Below the pieces are notes generated by a model. It made no database searches and was not told where the DNA came from. It saw nothing but the letters and a program-made list of their open reading frames with translations. A stretch of 64,000 nt of DNA from contig JAADJZ010000031.1 of NCBI GenBank assembly GCA_011032825.1, positions 310,001 through 374,000 on the forward strand, written 5' to 3'. The DNA comes from Massariosphaeria phaeospora (Eukaryota > Ascomycota > Dothideomycetes > Pleosporales). The position numbers and the translations under genes were made by a program. Positions 25,221 to 35,667 of this stretch are shown piece after piece (positions within the stretch are counted from its first letter, which is position 1; each line of letters opens with the position of its first letter).

Positions 25221-25607
25221 GAGGGCGCTGAAGAGACAAGGGGGTGCGGGGGAGGTGAGGTGAGGGCTCCGACAAGATTTATGGAGGTTTTGACTCGCCT
25301 GGGTGTCAGCCGACGACGCGACTTACGACTGACTGTACGCCCTCGACCTCATCCTTTCCTCTCCCATCTCCGCTCTGCTCCGCTCCGCTCAGCTTCAGCC
25401 CTCACGACCTCCAAACTCAGATCCCGGATCCACACCATTTCCCCCTTCACGATCCCCATCCCCATGCCCCCTAATTTACCCTCCTCAATCCAATCCAATC
25501 CCGTTCAGTTCAGACGCGTATGTAGTACATGGCCGCTCGGCTAGCCATAGTTAATTATCTGGGTACATACCTGGACACATGAAATGAAGATATTATGGGA
25601 TTGGAGA

Positions 25608-25657
25608 AGTTGTTTGTGTGTTTGTGTGTGTGTGTGAAGAGAAGAGAAGAGAAGAGG
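25608..25657 (+). repeat. Simple sequence repeat (GT)n followed by (GAGAA)n
   Basis: Alternating TGTGTGTTTGTGTGTGTG runs directly into four or five GAAGA-type units. It is a compound microsatellite. Confidence 0.9.
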
Positions 25658-25790
25658 CGTTATAGTATGCACAGATGCCTGGTTAGTTTGTCTGGATATT
25701 CTCCTGTCATGTAGATGCAAGTAAATAGCACAGCAGGACGTGTATGTATTCTTGCTGTATGAGGAGCGTGACGGTACTTGCCTTCCACAG

Positions 25791-25943
25791 AGAAGTTTTG
25801 CGCGAGCTCATCGCGGAGCATGATCAGTTTTCAGCGTAAGCTGAATGGGTGGTTGTTTTGTGGAGCACCGGAGACCATGGTTCGTCAAGATGACTACTCT
25901 AAGATCGCTTCTTCCATCCTCCTCACAACACACACAAAGGGTT
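25791..25943 (+). repeat. Dispersed repeat family, copy C (near full length, diverged)
   Basis: It starts GAGAAGTTTTGCGCGAGCTC and continues with TTTTCAGCGTAAGCTGAATG, TTGTTTTGTGGAGC and GACCATGGTTCGTCAAGATG. It ends with GCTTCTTCCATCCTCCTCAC followed by CA repeats. Several G-to-A and C-to-T differences separate it from copies A and D. The end lies 24 bp from the stop of the next gene. Confidence 0.75.
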
Positions 25944-25967
25944 TTCCGACCCTGGAAAACTTCCTGA

Positions 25968-26480
25968 TCAAGTCTCAGGTTCCTGCCCATAGACCGCCTT
26001 ACACCTCGCCACCTCCTCATCCCCAAAGCTCAGACTCGACAACATCACATACGCATCCTCGACTTTAAAAAAGAACCTATCCATCGCATACCCCCTCTCC
26101 TCGTCCGCAAACACAAACAACAACCCACCGGGCTCCACGTCCCAGTCCTCGCGCACCACGACCACAAACGCCGTCGGCCACCACTCCAGATCGGCCGCCG
26201 CGCCGCCGTCGCTGCGCGCGCGCTTGCCCTTGTCCAGCGCGATGTGCGCCTGCACGACGTCGCGCAGCGTCTGGAACGCTGTGACAGGCGCGGCGGGCCG
26301 CACGAGGTGCGTCTCGTTGCCTTGCGATAGCCACTGCTTCTCGAGCGCGGAGGCGACGGCAAGGAGGGGCACTTTGTCGGCGAGGAGGGTGTAGAGGGCG
26401 AAGGCGGCGTCGTCCCAGTTGCAGTCGTTGTAGTGGCCGAGGGTAGGGGCGCGAGGTGGGAGAGATAGATCGGGGGGCAT
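25968..26480 (-). CDS. Hypothetical 170-aa protein
   Basis: A single-exon ORF of 170 aa without a recognised family. It has no signal peptide or membrane helix. It reads as a globular alpha/beta protein, with segments such as NWDDAAFALYTLLADKVPLLAVASALEK at the front. PTAFVVVVREDWDVEPGGLLFVFADEE lies near the C-terminus, followed by aromatic-rich YAMDRFFFKVEDAYVMLSS. The VVVRxDW plus LLFVFAD alternation suggests paired beta-strands. Codon third positions are C/G-rich, as in neighbouring real genes, and the antisense frames have no features. The start is the first ATG at 26480. It is probably a real gene, but its function is unknown. Confidence 0.55.
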   Translation of the reverse strand: MPPDLSLPPRAPTLGHYNDCNWDDAAFALYTLLADKVPLLAVASALEKQWLSQGNETHLVRPAAPVTAFQTLRDVVQAHIALDKGKRARSDGGAAADLEWWPTAFVVVVREDWDVEPGGLLFVFADEERGYAMDRFFFKVEDAYVMLSSLSFGDEEVARCKAVYGQEPET

Positions 26481-27174
26481 TGTTGTGGTGAACTAACTGG
26501 TAGGAAAGAGGTGATGGTGTAGTGTTTGTAGAAAGAGTGGCATAGGTAAGCCGCGCTGACTAACGTAGTCTCTCGTACTCAGAACCTCGGGAGCCCCGGA
26601 ACATGTCACCACCACCAGTCCGCCGTTTTCTGCCTTACCACTCGGCCGAGTTGGAGGCGGGTCAACGCCAATCATTCACACAGATGCCGCAGCCTAAGAT
26701 TAGATGCTCGGGAAACATCGTGTTTGTTCGTTGATCCCTGCGCTGACCGAAAGCACACCTGTTGGTCGAATTTTGATTTCGATTACCGTATAAACTGGGT
26801 TATACGCCCGGGGCGATAACCGAGGGGGGCGTATAACCCAATTTATACAGTACCCCCTCAGCTCTCGTCAATGTTCAGTCCTTCAATCGTTGCCGACTAC
26901 GACTTTTTTCGGTCGCGCTAAGCTCAGTGCTCAAGACTTAAGGCTTTTGTAGCAGGCTCACTTGTTGGACAGAAGACCGACCAGTCAGAAGCAAGTCTGT
27001 CGGCTGTTCCGTTAGATACGACCAACCTGTGTAGACGACTCGCGCGAATGATTCGGATCACTTCCGGTGGGAGTCGACATCTCGTATATTATGGCCAACC
27101 CACCATTCTATTGATCCAGTCTCGTCCAGTCCAAATCAACTCTCACCACTTCCAACATCCCCGCGCCTGTGACG
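26481..27174. other. Intergenic region with a hairpin mini-transposon
   Basis: It contains the 65-bp hairpin element listed next. The remainder is unremarkable and includes the promoter of the secreted-protein gene at 27175. Confidence 0.5.
26786..26850. mobile_element. 65-bp hairpin MITE with TA target duplication
   Basis: The left end CCGTATAAACTGGGTTATAC pairs with the right end GTATAACCCAATTTATACAG. Over 24 bp the two inverted repeats differ at only two positions, both transitions. The interior is ~17 bp. A TA dinucleotide flanks each side (26784-26785 and 26851-26852), as expected for Tc1/mariner/Pogo-type insertion. A shorter relative lies at 28633-28671. It has no coding capacity, so it is a non-autonomous element. 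Confidence 0.75.
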
Positions 27175-28073
27175 ATGAAGTTCCTCCTTACAGCTGTGGC
27201 CACCGTGGCTGCCGTCACCTCCGCCCTCCCTCAAAATATAAATCCATCAGATCCAGCGCAGCACGTGCTTGGGGTTGTCATGGGCACCTTCCCCACCACT
27301 GTAGGTCATCTTGCTCTCAGTCTTCTCACCCTTGTCGAATATCTGAATTCGACGCTTTAGTACTGACTTGGTACCTCAAGGCCGGCGATGACCCCAACAA
27401 GATTGCCTCAGCCATCACCGCAACGGCAATGAAATTGTGTAGCATCATAGCCTGCACCTCGCCGGGCGACGTGTGCAAATGCGCGACGAACCCTGAAACC
27501 TTAAAAAATGGAACTGACAACATGTGGAGTGTGCCTTATTACGATGCGGAAGTTTCTAGCATCAACCAAGGCGACTTGAAGATCATAATCGAAGAGTCGA
27601 CGTTTCCTCGAGCAAACTCCCTATTCACCAGAGAAGCATTGATCAAGCTGGTAGCAGGTAAGAAATACGACATGAAATGTGGCCCACCTTGGCAGTTCAG
27701 AATCACTGACGCTCTCCCAGAAATTGCCGCCACGACAGCCAAGGACAAGAAAAACCAATTCACGTCCCCTGACTACGTCGGGCCCTACCACAACATCCCC
27801 GATATAATCGACGTCACCATTGGGACCAAGCCAAACGAATTCGCGAGGATGAAGCTGAGATTCGAGATGCAGGGTGCCTTGATGCGCGCATGGGGCGTCA
27901 TGGACTGTCCCGCTACTCGTTCAGCTGTCGAGGACAAGACTAAAGAGCTTATGCCGAGCATCGAGTACGCATTTGGTTATTACGGCGTTTTCAATTACGA
28001 ACCGGGTTATACCGGCTCTATCCAATGCATCAATCAGAACGTCAACGAGGGAAGATATAAGAAGTCGGGATAG
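27175..28073 (+). CDS. Secreted hypothetical protein with several cysteines
   Basis: Unrecognised secreted protein of 272 aa. Exon 1 (27175-27300) encodes the signal peptide MKFLLTAVATVAAVTSALP. An 80-bp intron (27301-27380) starts GTAGGT and ends CTCAAG, with branch-like TACTGAC ~15 bp before the end. Exon 2 is 27381-28073. The mature part has seven cysteines: a cluster in LCSIIACTSPGDVCKCA, then singles at MKCGPP, MDCPAT and IQCINQ. A longer unspliced frame starting upstream at 27048 lacks a signal peptide and is less likely. An earlier acceptor (TTTAG at 27360) needs a weak GTCATC donor. Cysteine content, secretion and a repeat-rich neighbourhood are compatible with an effector or a structural secreted protein; that is inference. 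Confidence 0.68.
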
Positions 28074-28683
28074 TGTCCGCTTTTGTTCGAGACATGCCTC
28101 TCTTCAGAGACCTTTTTAGATATAAGGCAAATTTACTCAAGCTAGGCCTGTTTCAACCCTATCTACTTGTGCATCTCAGTCCAAGATCTTCGTATTGGGT
28201 TCAATGAATCGAGTATCTTACAGTCGCTCTAGCTCATCATATCGGATCGCTCCCACCCTACAGCAGATTATGTTTGCTTTTCCTTCAGCCTTGTGAGTAC
28301 GATCTGGAGCATATAAACCTGGGTACAAGGCCTGAAGAACACCAGGCTACTACAGACTCGCCAGCCTCACTTCGCACCCGTCTTTCCAATGCCGATTACA
28401 TGACCTTCGGTTCCAGAACCCCCCGTCGGCATGCCTGGCGCACCCACCCGCACCAGATGTTCCTCATCTAGGCCATGGGCCTCTAAGTCCTCGACGATAT
28501 CTGGCTGTCCATTACAGGCACGACACAGGGTCCCGAGCCTAAAAAATACATCATCAAGAAATCGGCCTTCTACGCTGTAGGCCTGCACATCTATTCTCTA
28601 AGTTAGACAGCAGATTATGTAGGTCAGAGATAGCGTATAAATCCAAAAACTGTACAAACCAGTTTATACAGTAATCTTCATAA
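28074..28683. other. Intergenic region, mini hairpin only
   Basis: No supported gene. It contains the short TA-flanked inverted repeat at 28633-28671. Confidence 0.45.
28633..28671. repeat. 39-bp degenerate relative of the hairpin MITE
   Basis: The right end AGTTTATACAG followed by TA matches the end of the 26.8-kb hairpin. The left end TA-GCGTATAAATCC is its imperfect complement. TA flanks both sides. The interior is shortened, so this is probably a decayed or solo copy. Confidence 0.5.
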
Positions 28684-29310
28684 CTAGCATGTTTTACTCC
28701 AGATGCACCTAACTGGACCTTCTAGCCGTCGCTTCGCAAACTCGGCGGCCCCCTTCGCAGTAGCAAACACGAGATGCAAGTCCGTAACACCTCCCTCAAA
28801 CGACAATAAAAATGCCTTTAGTAATCACACGCGGAGCTACCAAGCCCCTGAGCGCATCTTTCAAGGTCTCTTTGAATCGTTCATCACTGACCCTTGTCCC
28901 AGTCCACAACGACAACGACGTTACTTCTCTCTTGTAACTCTGCAAAAAGCGTCTTACACAGGCACCTATCTTCTCAAATAACTCTCGTATCTCTTCTTCA
29001 GACCTCCCCTCTACATATCCCAGCTCAGTATCGATGAGGGTAGCATCGGCACCGAGTCTTTTAGAGGACTGCAAGCCTTTGATCGTTATGCAGAGTGCTG
29101 TACCCGAGAAATCCACAGCTAGAAGTTCCTCGTCTGGAAGATCGAATTCTTCTGAAATAAACGAGGGTGCCTCGCTATGAGCAAGTGAAAAGTTTCTTGC
29201 TGTATTACAAGGACGGCACAGCACTAGGTAGTCTGGTTCCGCGTTGATCGGCGCAGCTATTACTGGATCTGGTTTGGGTAGCGAGAGTCTAACGCTTGCA
29301 CTGGCTCAAA
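28684..29310 (-). pseudogene. Decayed hypothetical gene with a frameshift and no start codon
   Basis: Read on the minus strand, the frame is open from after a stop at 29310. It encodes a protein-like sequence including EPDYLVLCRPCNTARNF and LRGLVAPRVITKGIF and stops at 28796. In the +1 frame it continues convincingly as FEGGVTDLHLVFATAKG then AAEFAKRRLEGPVRCIWSK to a TAG at 28684. A one-base shift in or near the A5 run at 28806-28810 would join them. No in-frame ATG precedes the first part, so an upstream exon is lost or unrecognised. The family is unknown. Alternatives are an undetected short intron or a sequence error. Confidence 0.5.
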
Positions 29311-29563
29311 TTATGTGTCGCACCTTTTCAACCAGAGGCTTTCGAATTCTATAAGATGGGCTTTACGCCGGAGAAATAAACAAAAAGTGCTCTTACTTTT
29401 ACGCTCCGGTGAAAACATCTGGAGTTTCGCGCTGATATTGGGATTTCACCCAACAGACTCCGCTCTAATCTTCGTTGCTCTACGCCCCATCTCTCACTTC
29501 TTCGATAGTCACTTGACGTGCTCGTCACCTTCTCTCAAGTTCCACCACAGATCAGTACACATC

Positions 29564-30134
29564 ATGACTGTGACCATGGCGGAAAACAATATGCTCCACC
29601 CTGTGCTACGAGCGCTGCAGTTTATCTTCGCCATTGTTATTATGGGAACAGACGGCTATGGTACGGAGAACCAATGCAAACTACGCTGTTGCCGGATTGT
29701 TAAGTCTGACCTATCGTCTAGCTATCCATGTGTATCGTGGCTACACTGCCTACATAGACACCCCCACCGGCGGCTTCTACAGCTACTTCGGCGTCCCCAA
29801 TGCATGGGGCTTCTTGATGTTCTGTGCTGCGTGGACAATTCTCGTCGTCGTCTTCCAACTCGTTGCTGGAAACGCCTTTGCGGATCGCGCATGGATTAGC
29901 TATCTTCGCGTCGCTGTTGAGGCGGTGGCTCTGCTTTCATGGTTTGCTGGCTGGATTGCCGTGGCTGCCGATATCGGGACAAAAGCATGTCCGAAAGGAT
30001 ATATTTCGTGTGGGGCACTCAAGGCGGCGACGGTCTTCGGGGCGGTCGAATGGCTGCTCTTCATGATTACTGCAACCCTAACTATCTCGGCTGTCTTGAA
30101 CAGCAAGCGTCGGCCTAGGACTTCTACGACCTAA
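29564..30134 (+). CDS. MARVEL-like four-helix membrane protein
   Basis: Small integral membrane protein resembling fungal MARVEL-domain proteins, which act in membrane apposition and organisation at the cell cortex. Exons 29564-29660 and 29722-30134, separated by a 61-bp GT/AG intron, give 169 aa. The junction reads TDGY|AIHVYRGYTAY. Four hydrophobic helices are visible: LRALQFIFAIVIMG, AWGFLMFCAAWTILVVVFQL, AVEAVALLSWFAGWIAVAAD and FGAVEWLLFMITATLTISAV. A short basic tail (NSKRRPRTSTT) follows. This length and helix spacing are typical of the family. In-frame ATGs at 29564, 29576 and 29591 leave the exact start uncertain by a few residues. Confidence 0.8.
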
Positions 30135-33023
30135 CCTACAGTAAATGTTTGATCAGCAACATAGAATCCCTATAGACATTAGAACTATCCAACGCGATCC
30201 TACACGTTTAAAAGCCTTGCTCTTATCTGATAGCGATAACCGACAGTACAGCAGGAGCACAGTGCGAGGTACGGTATATACTGTGCAATACTTGCATTTG
30301 CACCTCTTCTCCGAGTTGTGTTAGCGTCACTATTCCGCTAAGGGCAATGTCCTGACTCGTACCTACATTCCAGGGACTACCTGCAACAATAACGCCTTTT
30401 GCCTTCAAATATCTCTTCTGAGGGCGGGGTCCTCCAAGCTAAATGCGACATAGTCGCTGTTTAGATTCGAATACCGGTCCTAAACATAAGAAACGACTTC
30501 CCTTCATGTACGAGTGAGAAGCTAGACACGGTTAGGACAGTACCTTGATGTGAGTACATTTTGGTCTAGGGCCGCATAGAAGCACCTAACCAACAAAACC
30601 CAACCAAAAAAACTACAAACGAGGCTCCCCTTGAGCATTCGCGCAAACTTTATCCAACCAACAAACCAGTGCTTGCTGTAGTACTTCCGCGGAATACAAA
30701 TGGGGCTCCCCTTGAGCATTCGCGCAAGCTTCTCTTAAGATCTTCAAGCAATTCCCATGCGAGCGATGCGCGAGATGAACCCGCAGGTAGGTTAGTATTG
30801 TTCCAACATGAGACCGGAAATGACGATATCCATGAGTTGGTGAGCTAGTCTCAGGCAACTCTACTGCCGGGGGTCCAAATCAGTTCCACCCTGGGATGAA
30901 CAGTCCATAGATGGAGACATACGCGCCGCGTAGGGCGATGTCATGCCTTGAAAGGAATGGTAGCTGAAGGAATGGGGCTAGGCCTCTCGCAGCTTGTTTC
31001 AAACAACACGGTGCGGCTGTATCGGATCAAACATGCGGCTCCGACAATGCGATACAGGAGTGGGTGGGAAATGCCAGAACCCCGAGCCGGTTGTGGCTGA
31101 ACGTTTTGAGCTATATAAGACCATCAGTCTTGTGAAAATCGAGATTTGCAACATCGTACTCCTACTTACAAGGGCTTCATACGGGCCTTCATCATGATTC
31201 CACCACTCTCCTTCTGCTATGCACACATTGGACTTATTAGTCATGACAACGTTTGCGCCGATTGCAATGCTTTGCGCAGTGAACACGTTCGCCGTACATG
31301 CGAACAAGCATGGTAAACATGAACTCCCTAAACACTGATAGCTCTGGTTAACCGTTGTAGGAGCCGTAGTCTTGAGGCATGGAGCACCCATCCGATGCGC
31401 GGTGGAAACAGCGGCATAGGAACTGGGGAAAGAATGTACTGACTGAACTTGCAGACAGCAAGCAGTACATCGTTCACGCAGTCGCGGACCGGACACGGAA
31501 CGCCTTCCACGACCGAGACACCCACAACGACAGACAAGGATAAAACACCAACATCGACTTCGGGGAATTGAGAGCATGGGTATCGGCGGAGTTGTTGCAT
31601 CTGATGTGTTGTTTAGGGATAAATTTCTGTTAATGCTGGTATAATTCTAGGGTAGAACAGATCTGTCATAGGTTCAATCAATGCCTTAGAAACGCAAATA
31701 CTTAGTCGTATGCCTATTGCTCAATCAATATCCAATACTTGAACAACCCAGATGTGGAGGTTGATGGGGGGCGCAAGAAGCGGCACTCCCCCAGATCTTC
31801 AACCACAGAACTTCATCCGCAGTCGTCATGGCATCAAACCTGATTAGCGCCTCGTTGGGGTCCAGCGGGACCACCGTTCACCCGTTTCACGGGTCTTGGC
31901 GTGCATGTCGGAGGAAGCTTTGACCATCCGAGCCTTGCCTCAGCAATCTCGGCAATCATGCCTTTTCCAATTTGGGCATGTATTTCGTAGCCGCGAAACT
32001 GGTCATCCCGTGTCTCTGACCGGAGAGATGTTAGAAACGAATTCCGGCATTATGGTCCGCTCTGAAAGTAAGAGATACGCGTCCTCAAGTGGAAACAGTT
32101 TGGACGCATGATAACCTTGCTAGTGAAATGGGCGTACTGGTGACGTTCAAATCTAGGGTGAGTTTGAAGTTTCCGATTGCCTTCCTGTTCATAGTCCGGC
32201 GACTAAGTTGCATCGTAGGTATCATAGCTCAGCAGGCCGAGGCCCCGTTGCTGTGGGTGGTAAACTTCGCACCGCTGATCGTGGTATTGTTGGTGTATTG
32301 GAAGCTGTCCGACCTATAAGCGTTCTGAACACGCAATTCGCAGTGGTGATCACTGCGTCGGGCTTTGATGGGCTACCGGTTACTCACTGATGGTTCCCGT
32401 CAGTTTACACATGATTGAAAACGAAGGTGAACTGATGATCAAGCGGTAAGTGCCTCATGTTACGTACCAATAGAAGTTCTTCTACGTAACCAAATCCAAC
32501 CATTTCCACATTTCTACCAAGACTTCGTGTCGCGGCCCTCTTCAACCAGCCCGTTCGTACTACACATTAAACTAGGTATGGTCTAGCGCTGTGCAATGAT
32601 TTGTGTCAACTCGTGCGGAGACTTCACACACCGAAATATGAGCCTTCAAAACGGATGACGATTTGCGTTGGCCATATAGTAGAAGATTGTATCGAGGGCG
32701 ATGAATGGTTTCACACGTGTCAGGCCAAGCGTTCGTTCTTCGACGATATAAACAATGACCGGTAACAAAACGTTGATCATGCGTTGAGCTGATGATCACG
32801 TCAGATATCGCAGACGGTGTCTATCATGATTGAAAGTATATCTAAGTAGGCGTCGTCCTAAACTAGAGTCAGCCCGGTATGCTCTATGCTTTAAGAATGG
32901 CTATGGCCAGACTTCTCCTACATTCGGAACATTCAGATCCTCGTCACTCGTTCTCGTCATGATGGTCAAAGTACCAAGATATATCTTATTGATGGTCAGC
33001 ACGAAGGTATCGTAAGCTGCCGC
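30135..33023. other. 2.9-kb gene-poor region
   Basis: No gene can be supported with confidence. It holds an 81-bp-spaced direct repeat (30623-30731). A minus-strand stretch (31600-30990) in which cysteine-rich exon-like segments can be spliced is discussed under findings. The rest shows only short ORFs. Confidence 0.45.
30623..30731 (+). repeat. 28-bp direct repeat, two copies
   Basis: Copies at 30623-30650 and 30704-30731 share GGCTCCCCTTGAGCATTCGC plus GCAA(A/G)CTT, differing at one base. CCAACCAACAAA-like sequence precedes or follows each, so a longer segment was probably duplicated. Confidence 0.8.
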
Positions 33024-33578
33024 CTATTTCTTACCCCCATGGGCACCCCACTTCCGCAACATGTCCTGCAGTCTCTTTTGGATGGCTCGCCTGGCATCGT
33101 CCCGGTCCATTCCATCTTTCAAGAGTGTGTCATAATCGGTATGTCTATGCCTGATATGCGCAATGACAGCGTAGAAGACTTTCCTCTGCATAGGAATCTG
33201 GCCGGTTCTGCCAACTCGTCCCGAGTACTTTTTAAATCCGTGTTTCAACACCATCTCCCTCTCCCCATTCGGCATATCCGAGAATTGCTTGTCGAGTTCG
33301 GCCGCCGCCTCACGGACTAGGGCTGTGTCGCGTTTTTCTGTAGCGAGTCGTCGCGCGGAGAGCGTCTCGTTGGCAAGCGATTGTACGTGGCGGTGTATTG
33401 CCTTTGGGACGCGGATTCCAAGCGTCTTTTTCCCATCCTGGACTACATAGACGGTCTGGCCTGCCTCGTGCGTCAACCGCCGACAGTGCAGTGTTTTGTA
33501 TGGGATCCCTTTGGGCAGGAAAGCGTAGTCCTTGGGCATGGGCTTTTTGGGCGTGACGGTAGACTCGTGTAGCGGCAT
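33024..33578 (-). CDS. DUF2293 domain protein
   Basis: A single-exon gene of 184 aa. The C-terminal ~85 residues match the DUF2293 pattern: PNGEREMVLKHGFKKYSG, then VFYAVIAHIRHRHTDYDTLL, DRDDARRAIQKRLQDMLRKWG. The His/Arg-rich helix followed by TDYD and the R-x-x-ARRAI helix are characteristic. Upstream is a basic N-terminal part with KKPMPKDYAFLPKGIPY. The function of this fungal/actinobacterial domain is not established; the high positive charge is compatible with nucleic-acid binding, which is inference. The start is the first ATG at 33578, with no in-frame upstream extension. The isolated intact gene sits in a decayed neighbourhood. Confidence 0.8.
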   Translation of the reverse strand: MPLHESTVTPKKPMPKDYAFLPKGIPYKTLHCRRLTHEAGQTVYVVQDGKKTLGIRVPKAIHRHVQSLANETLSARRLATEKRDTALVREAAAELDKQFSDMPNGEREMVLKHGFKKYSGRVGRTGQIPMQRKVFYAVIAHIRHRHTDYDTLLKDGMDRDDARRAIQKRLQDMLRKWGAHGGKK

Positions 33579-34071
33579 TATGTTCTGTAGTATCAGCGCA
33601 GCAGTAATAGAGTAGTCGTCAGTCAGCTGCGTCTTCTAGTGATGGAATGCGTGGTTGTGTTTAGCAGAGTGAGCAAGACGGGCCATCCGACATATACATA
33701 TCTGGAACAATGCTTTGTGCGGGCCGCCAGCCATCTTTGTCTCGCTTTCTGTTGTGGAGGATGACAAAGGAAGTGGTCGTCGTGAAGGCGGACGGGGACA
33801 AAGGTTGTTGTTGTTGCTGATGTTACCGGGACCTCGGTTGGGCTGGGCAAAAAGCTAACCCATCTGGGCCTGGCACATGACGTCATCACGGCTAGAGACT
33901 TTCCTGTAACCTCGACTCGCTTGTCCAACCTCCACAGGCCGACAGAACTCACCGAGGACCAGCACGAAAACACTTTTATCTGGAACCTGCAGATGCCATG
34001 CTCCATCACGCAGCTTAAAACTTTGAGATCACACTCACTCGCGTATCGCCTGAGACTCGTTCCAACCTAAC
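33579..34071. other. Intergenic region, nothing recognised
   Basis: This is the promoter side of the DUF2293 gene. A short GTTGTTGTTGCTG simple repeat lies near 33805. Confidence 0.4.
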
Positions 34072-34497
34072 ATGGCGCCTCCTAAGAATTGGCACTGTCT
34101 TATCAAAGACAAAAGACAATCATTGGTGCGGCCACCGACGTCCTTAATTTGCAGAAGAGGGGACTTGAGCCTGATGGACGACAAGCTGTCCAAGAGAGGG
34201 GCTGACCCGGCTGAGGTGTATCGCATCAAGGGCATCAGTATGGGCGTTGACCCCTATCGATTTCTTCGTCAACAACTGGTATGAGTTCCACCTCGACGCC
34301 CTCAAAACCATTCAGTCGGTATCAGTGCTGGACCCGCGTCCGTACTGATAGTATGGGAAATATGGAGCCTGGGTCGGTAGCACTGCTATTGCTGAAATTA
34401 TTGCCGGTCGTTCATCAACACACTTCATTGTGTGGCAAACCAGTCCGCGTAAGAGCAGGTTTATGGTGCAATGAAAGGGCAGATTCAGGGCGAGCAT
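34072..34497 (+). pseudogene. Decayed ORF, unknown family (frameshift and stops)
   Basis: The frame opens with ATG at 34072 and reads coding-like through DDKLSKRGADPAEVYRIKG and ISMGVDP. It then fails within a few codons. In another frame the sequence continues plausibly as IDFFVNNWYEFHLDALKTIQ and SVSVLDPRPY. It then meets TGA TAG, and beyond them YGKYGAWVGSTAIAEIIAG and RSSTHFIVW before another TGA. One extra T after the GACCCC at ~34250 would explain the shift. No family is recognised. A spliced intact gene was tried and no GT/AG pair rescued all parts. Confidence 0.38.
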
Positions 34498-35667
34498 GGT
34501 GTCAGCCTACAGGTTGACTTTGAAGTAACTTGCCCTATGGGTCGATTAAAGGGCAAGGATCAAGAGTAGTTATCGTCGGATGTGACACACAAGGGGCTAC
34601 ACCGTGCTCTTCAACATACATTCAGATGGCGCCATACACATCCGCCACACCAAGAATACACCCGTCACAAACAACCCCGAGAATGGAAACAGTACCCGAG
34701 ATCTTAAAGGCGATCGCGGGGCCCCGGAATGAATGTGCGAAGGTGGAGACCACGCGTGAACCCTGGAAATCTGAATCTATACCGTTGACGGCTTTGCGAA
34801 TGGGTATATACCTAGGTCGGCCCATTCGCGACCCCAACATTCCCTATTCTCCGGATTATTTTGTACCGACAAGGCCGACCTCTCAATTACACGAGAAATT
34901 ATATGATGGTACACAGTAACCTCGCTTCGGGATGTGTATATGACACGAATTTCTCTCGACAGGAAGGGCTTACTGTGGTCTATTCTTACACTTGATCTCT
35001 TTCGCAGTTTCGAACCGGGGGAGTAGATCCGGGAAGCCATATGATGATACTCCACGATGGTCATGAGCAAGTCCATCTGCACCGACGATTAAAGACGATC
35101 CAGAACTGCTTTGGACCGGAATCCTTTGGCGTCGTTAGACACTGATTTCCCACGAATCCGAGAGCACCCGGACGCGTCATGATATTGGGAAGTAAGTTAT
35201 GATAGTATACTTAATCTCAGAGTTCCGGGAGACGGAAGCTTGGCCGTTCACAGAATCAAGCAAGGTTCGGTTGATTTTAGCCGTCAATCTCGGCATTATA
35301 TCAGGTAATTATGCCGAGAGCCTCATGATTCGTGCAACACTCACTCCCCCGGACACCGGTCCAAATTGACGACCACTTCAATCTTGTGAGATGATAATCC
35401 AGGCAATGAATTTTGATCAACAGCACAGGATCCCTCGAGGTTTAGATTGAGGCTGGCAAAATGACTGGCCTATCACCACAATCTATAACGGTGTACGTGC
35501 CACCGGTACTCTATGGGTATACTCAGCTAGTGGTAGGTATGTTATATGTGTTTTGTTGATCTCCGCGTTTCATCCGGTCCCGTGCCTGATCACAGTATAA
35601 GAATGGTCCGGTACTTCAACGAAAGGGTCTCGCATTTACCATTCACGAACCTTATCGATCTGTCGCC
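34498..35667. other. Intergenic region, nothing recognised
   Basis: Short ORFs on both strands (for example 34530-34919 plus) lack motifs and overlap each other. The end of this stretch is the GH10 promoter. Confidence 0.4.

Larger units (their letters stand above)
25221..25967. other. Intergenic region with simple repeat and repeat copy C
   Basis: It holds pyrimidine-rich sequence (25330-25500), a GT/GAGAA simple repeat (25608-25657) and copy C of the dispersed repeat. No gene is supported. Confidence 0.5.

Noticed and set aside
27048..28073. Unspliced 341-codon reading of the secreted-protein gene
   Set aside because: The first 110 codons are Ser/His/Arg-rich without features. Splicing 27301-27380 gives a clear signal peptide and a branch site at the expected distance.
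34530..34919. 129-codon plus-strand ORF
   Set aside because: No motif, overlaps minus-strand ORFs, and codon use is unlike the confident genes.
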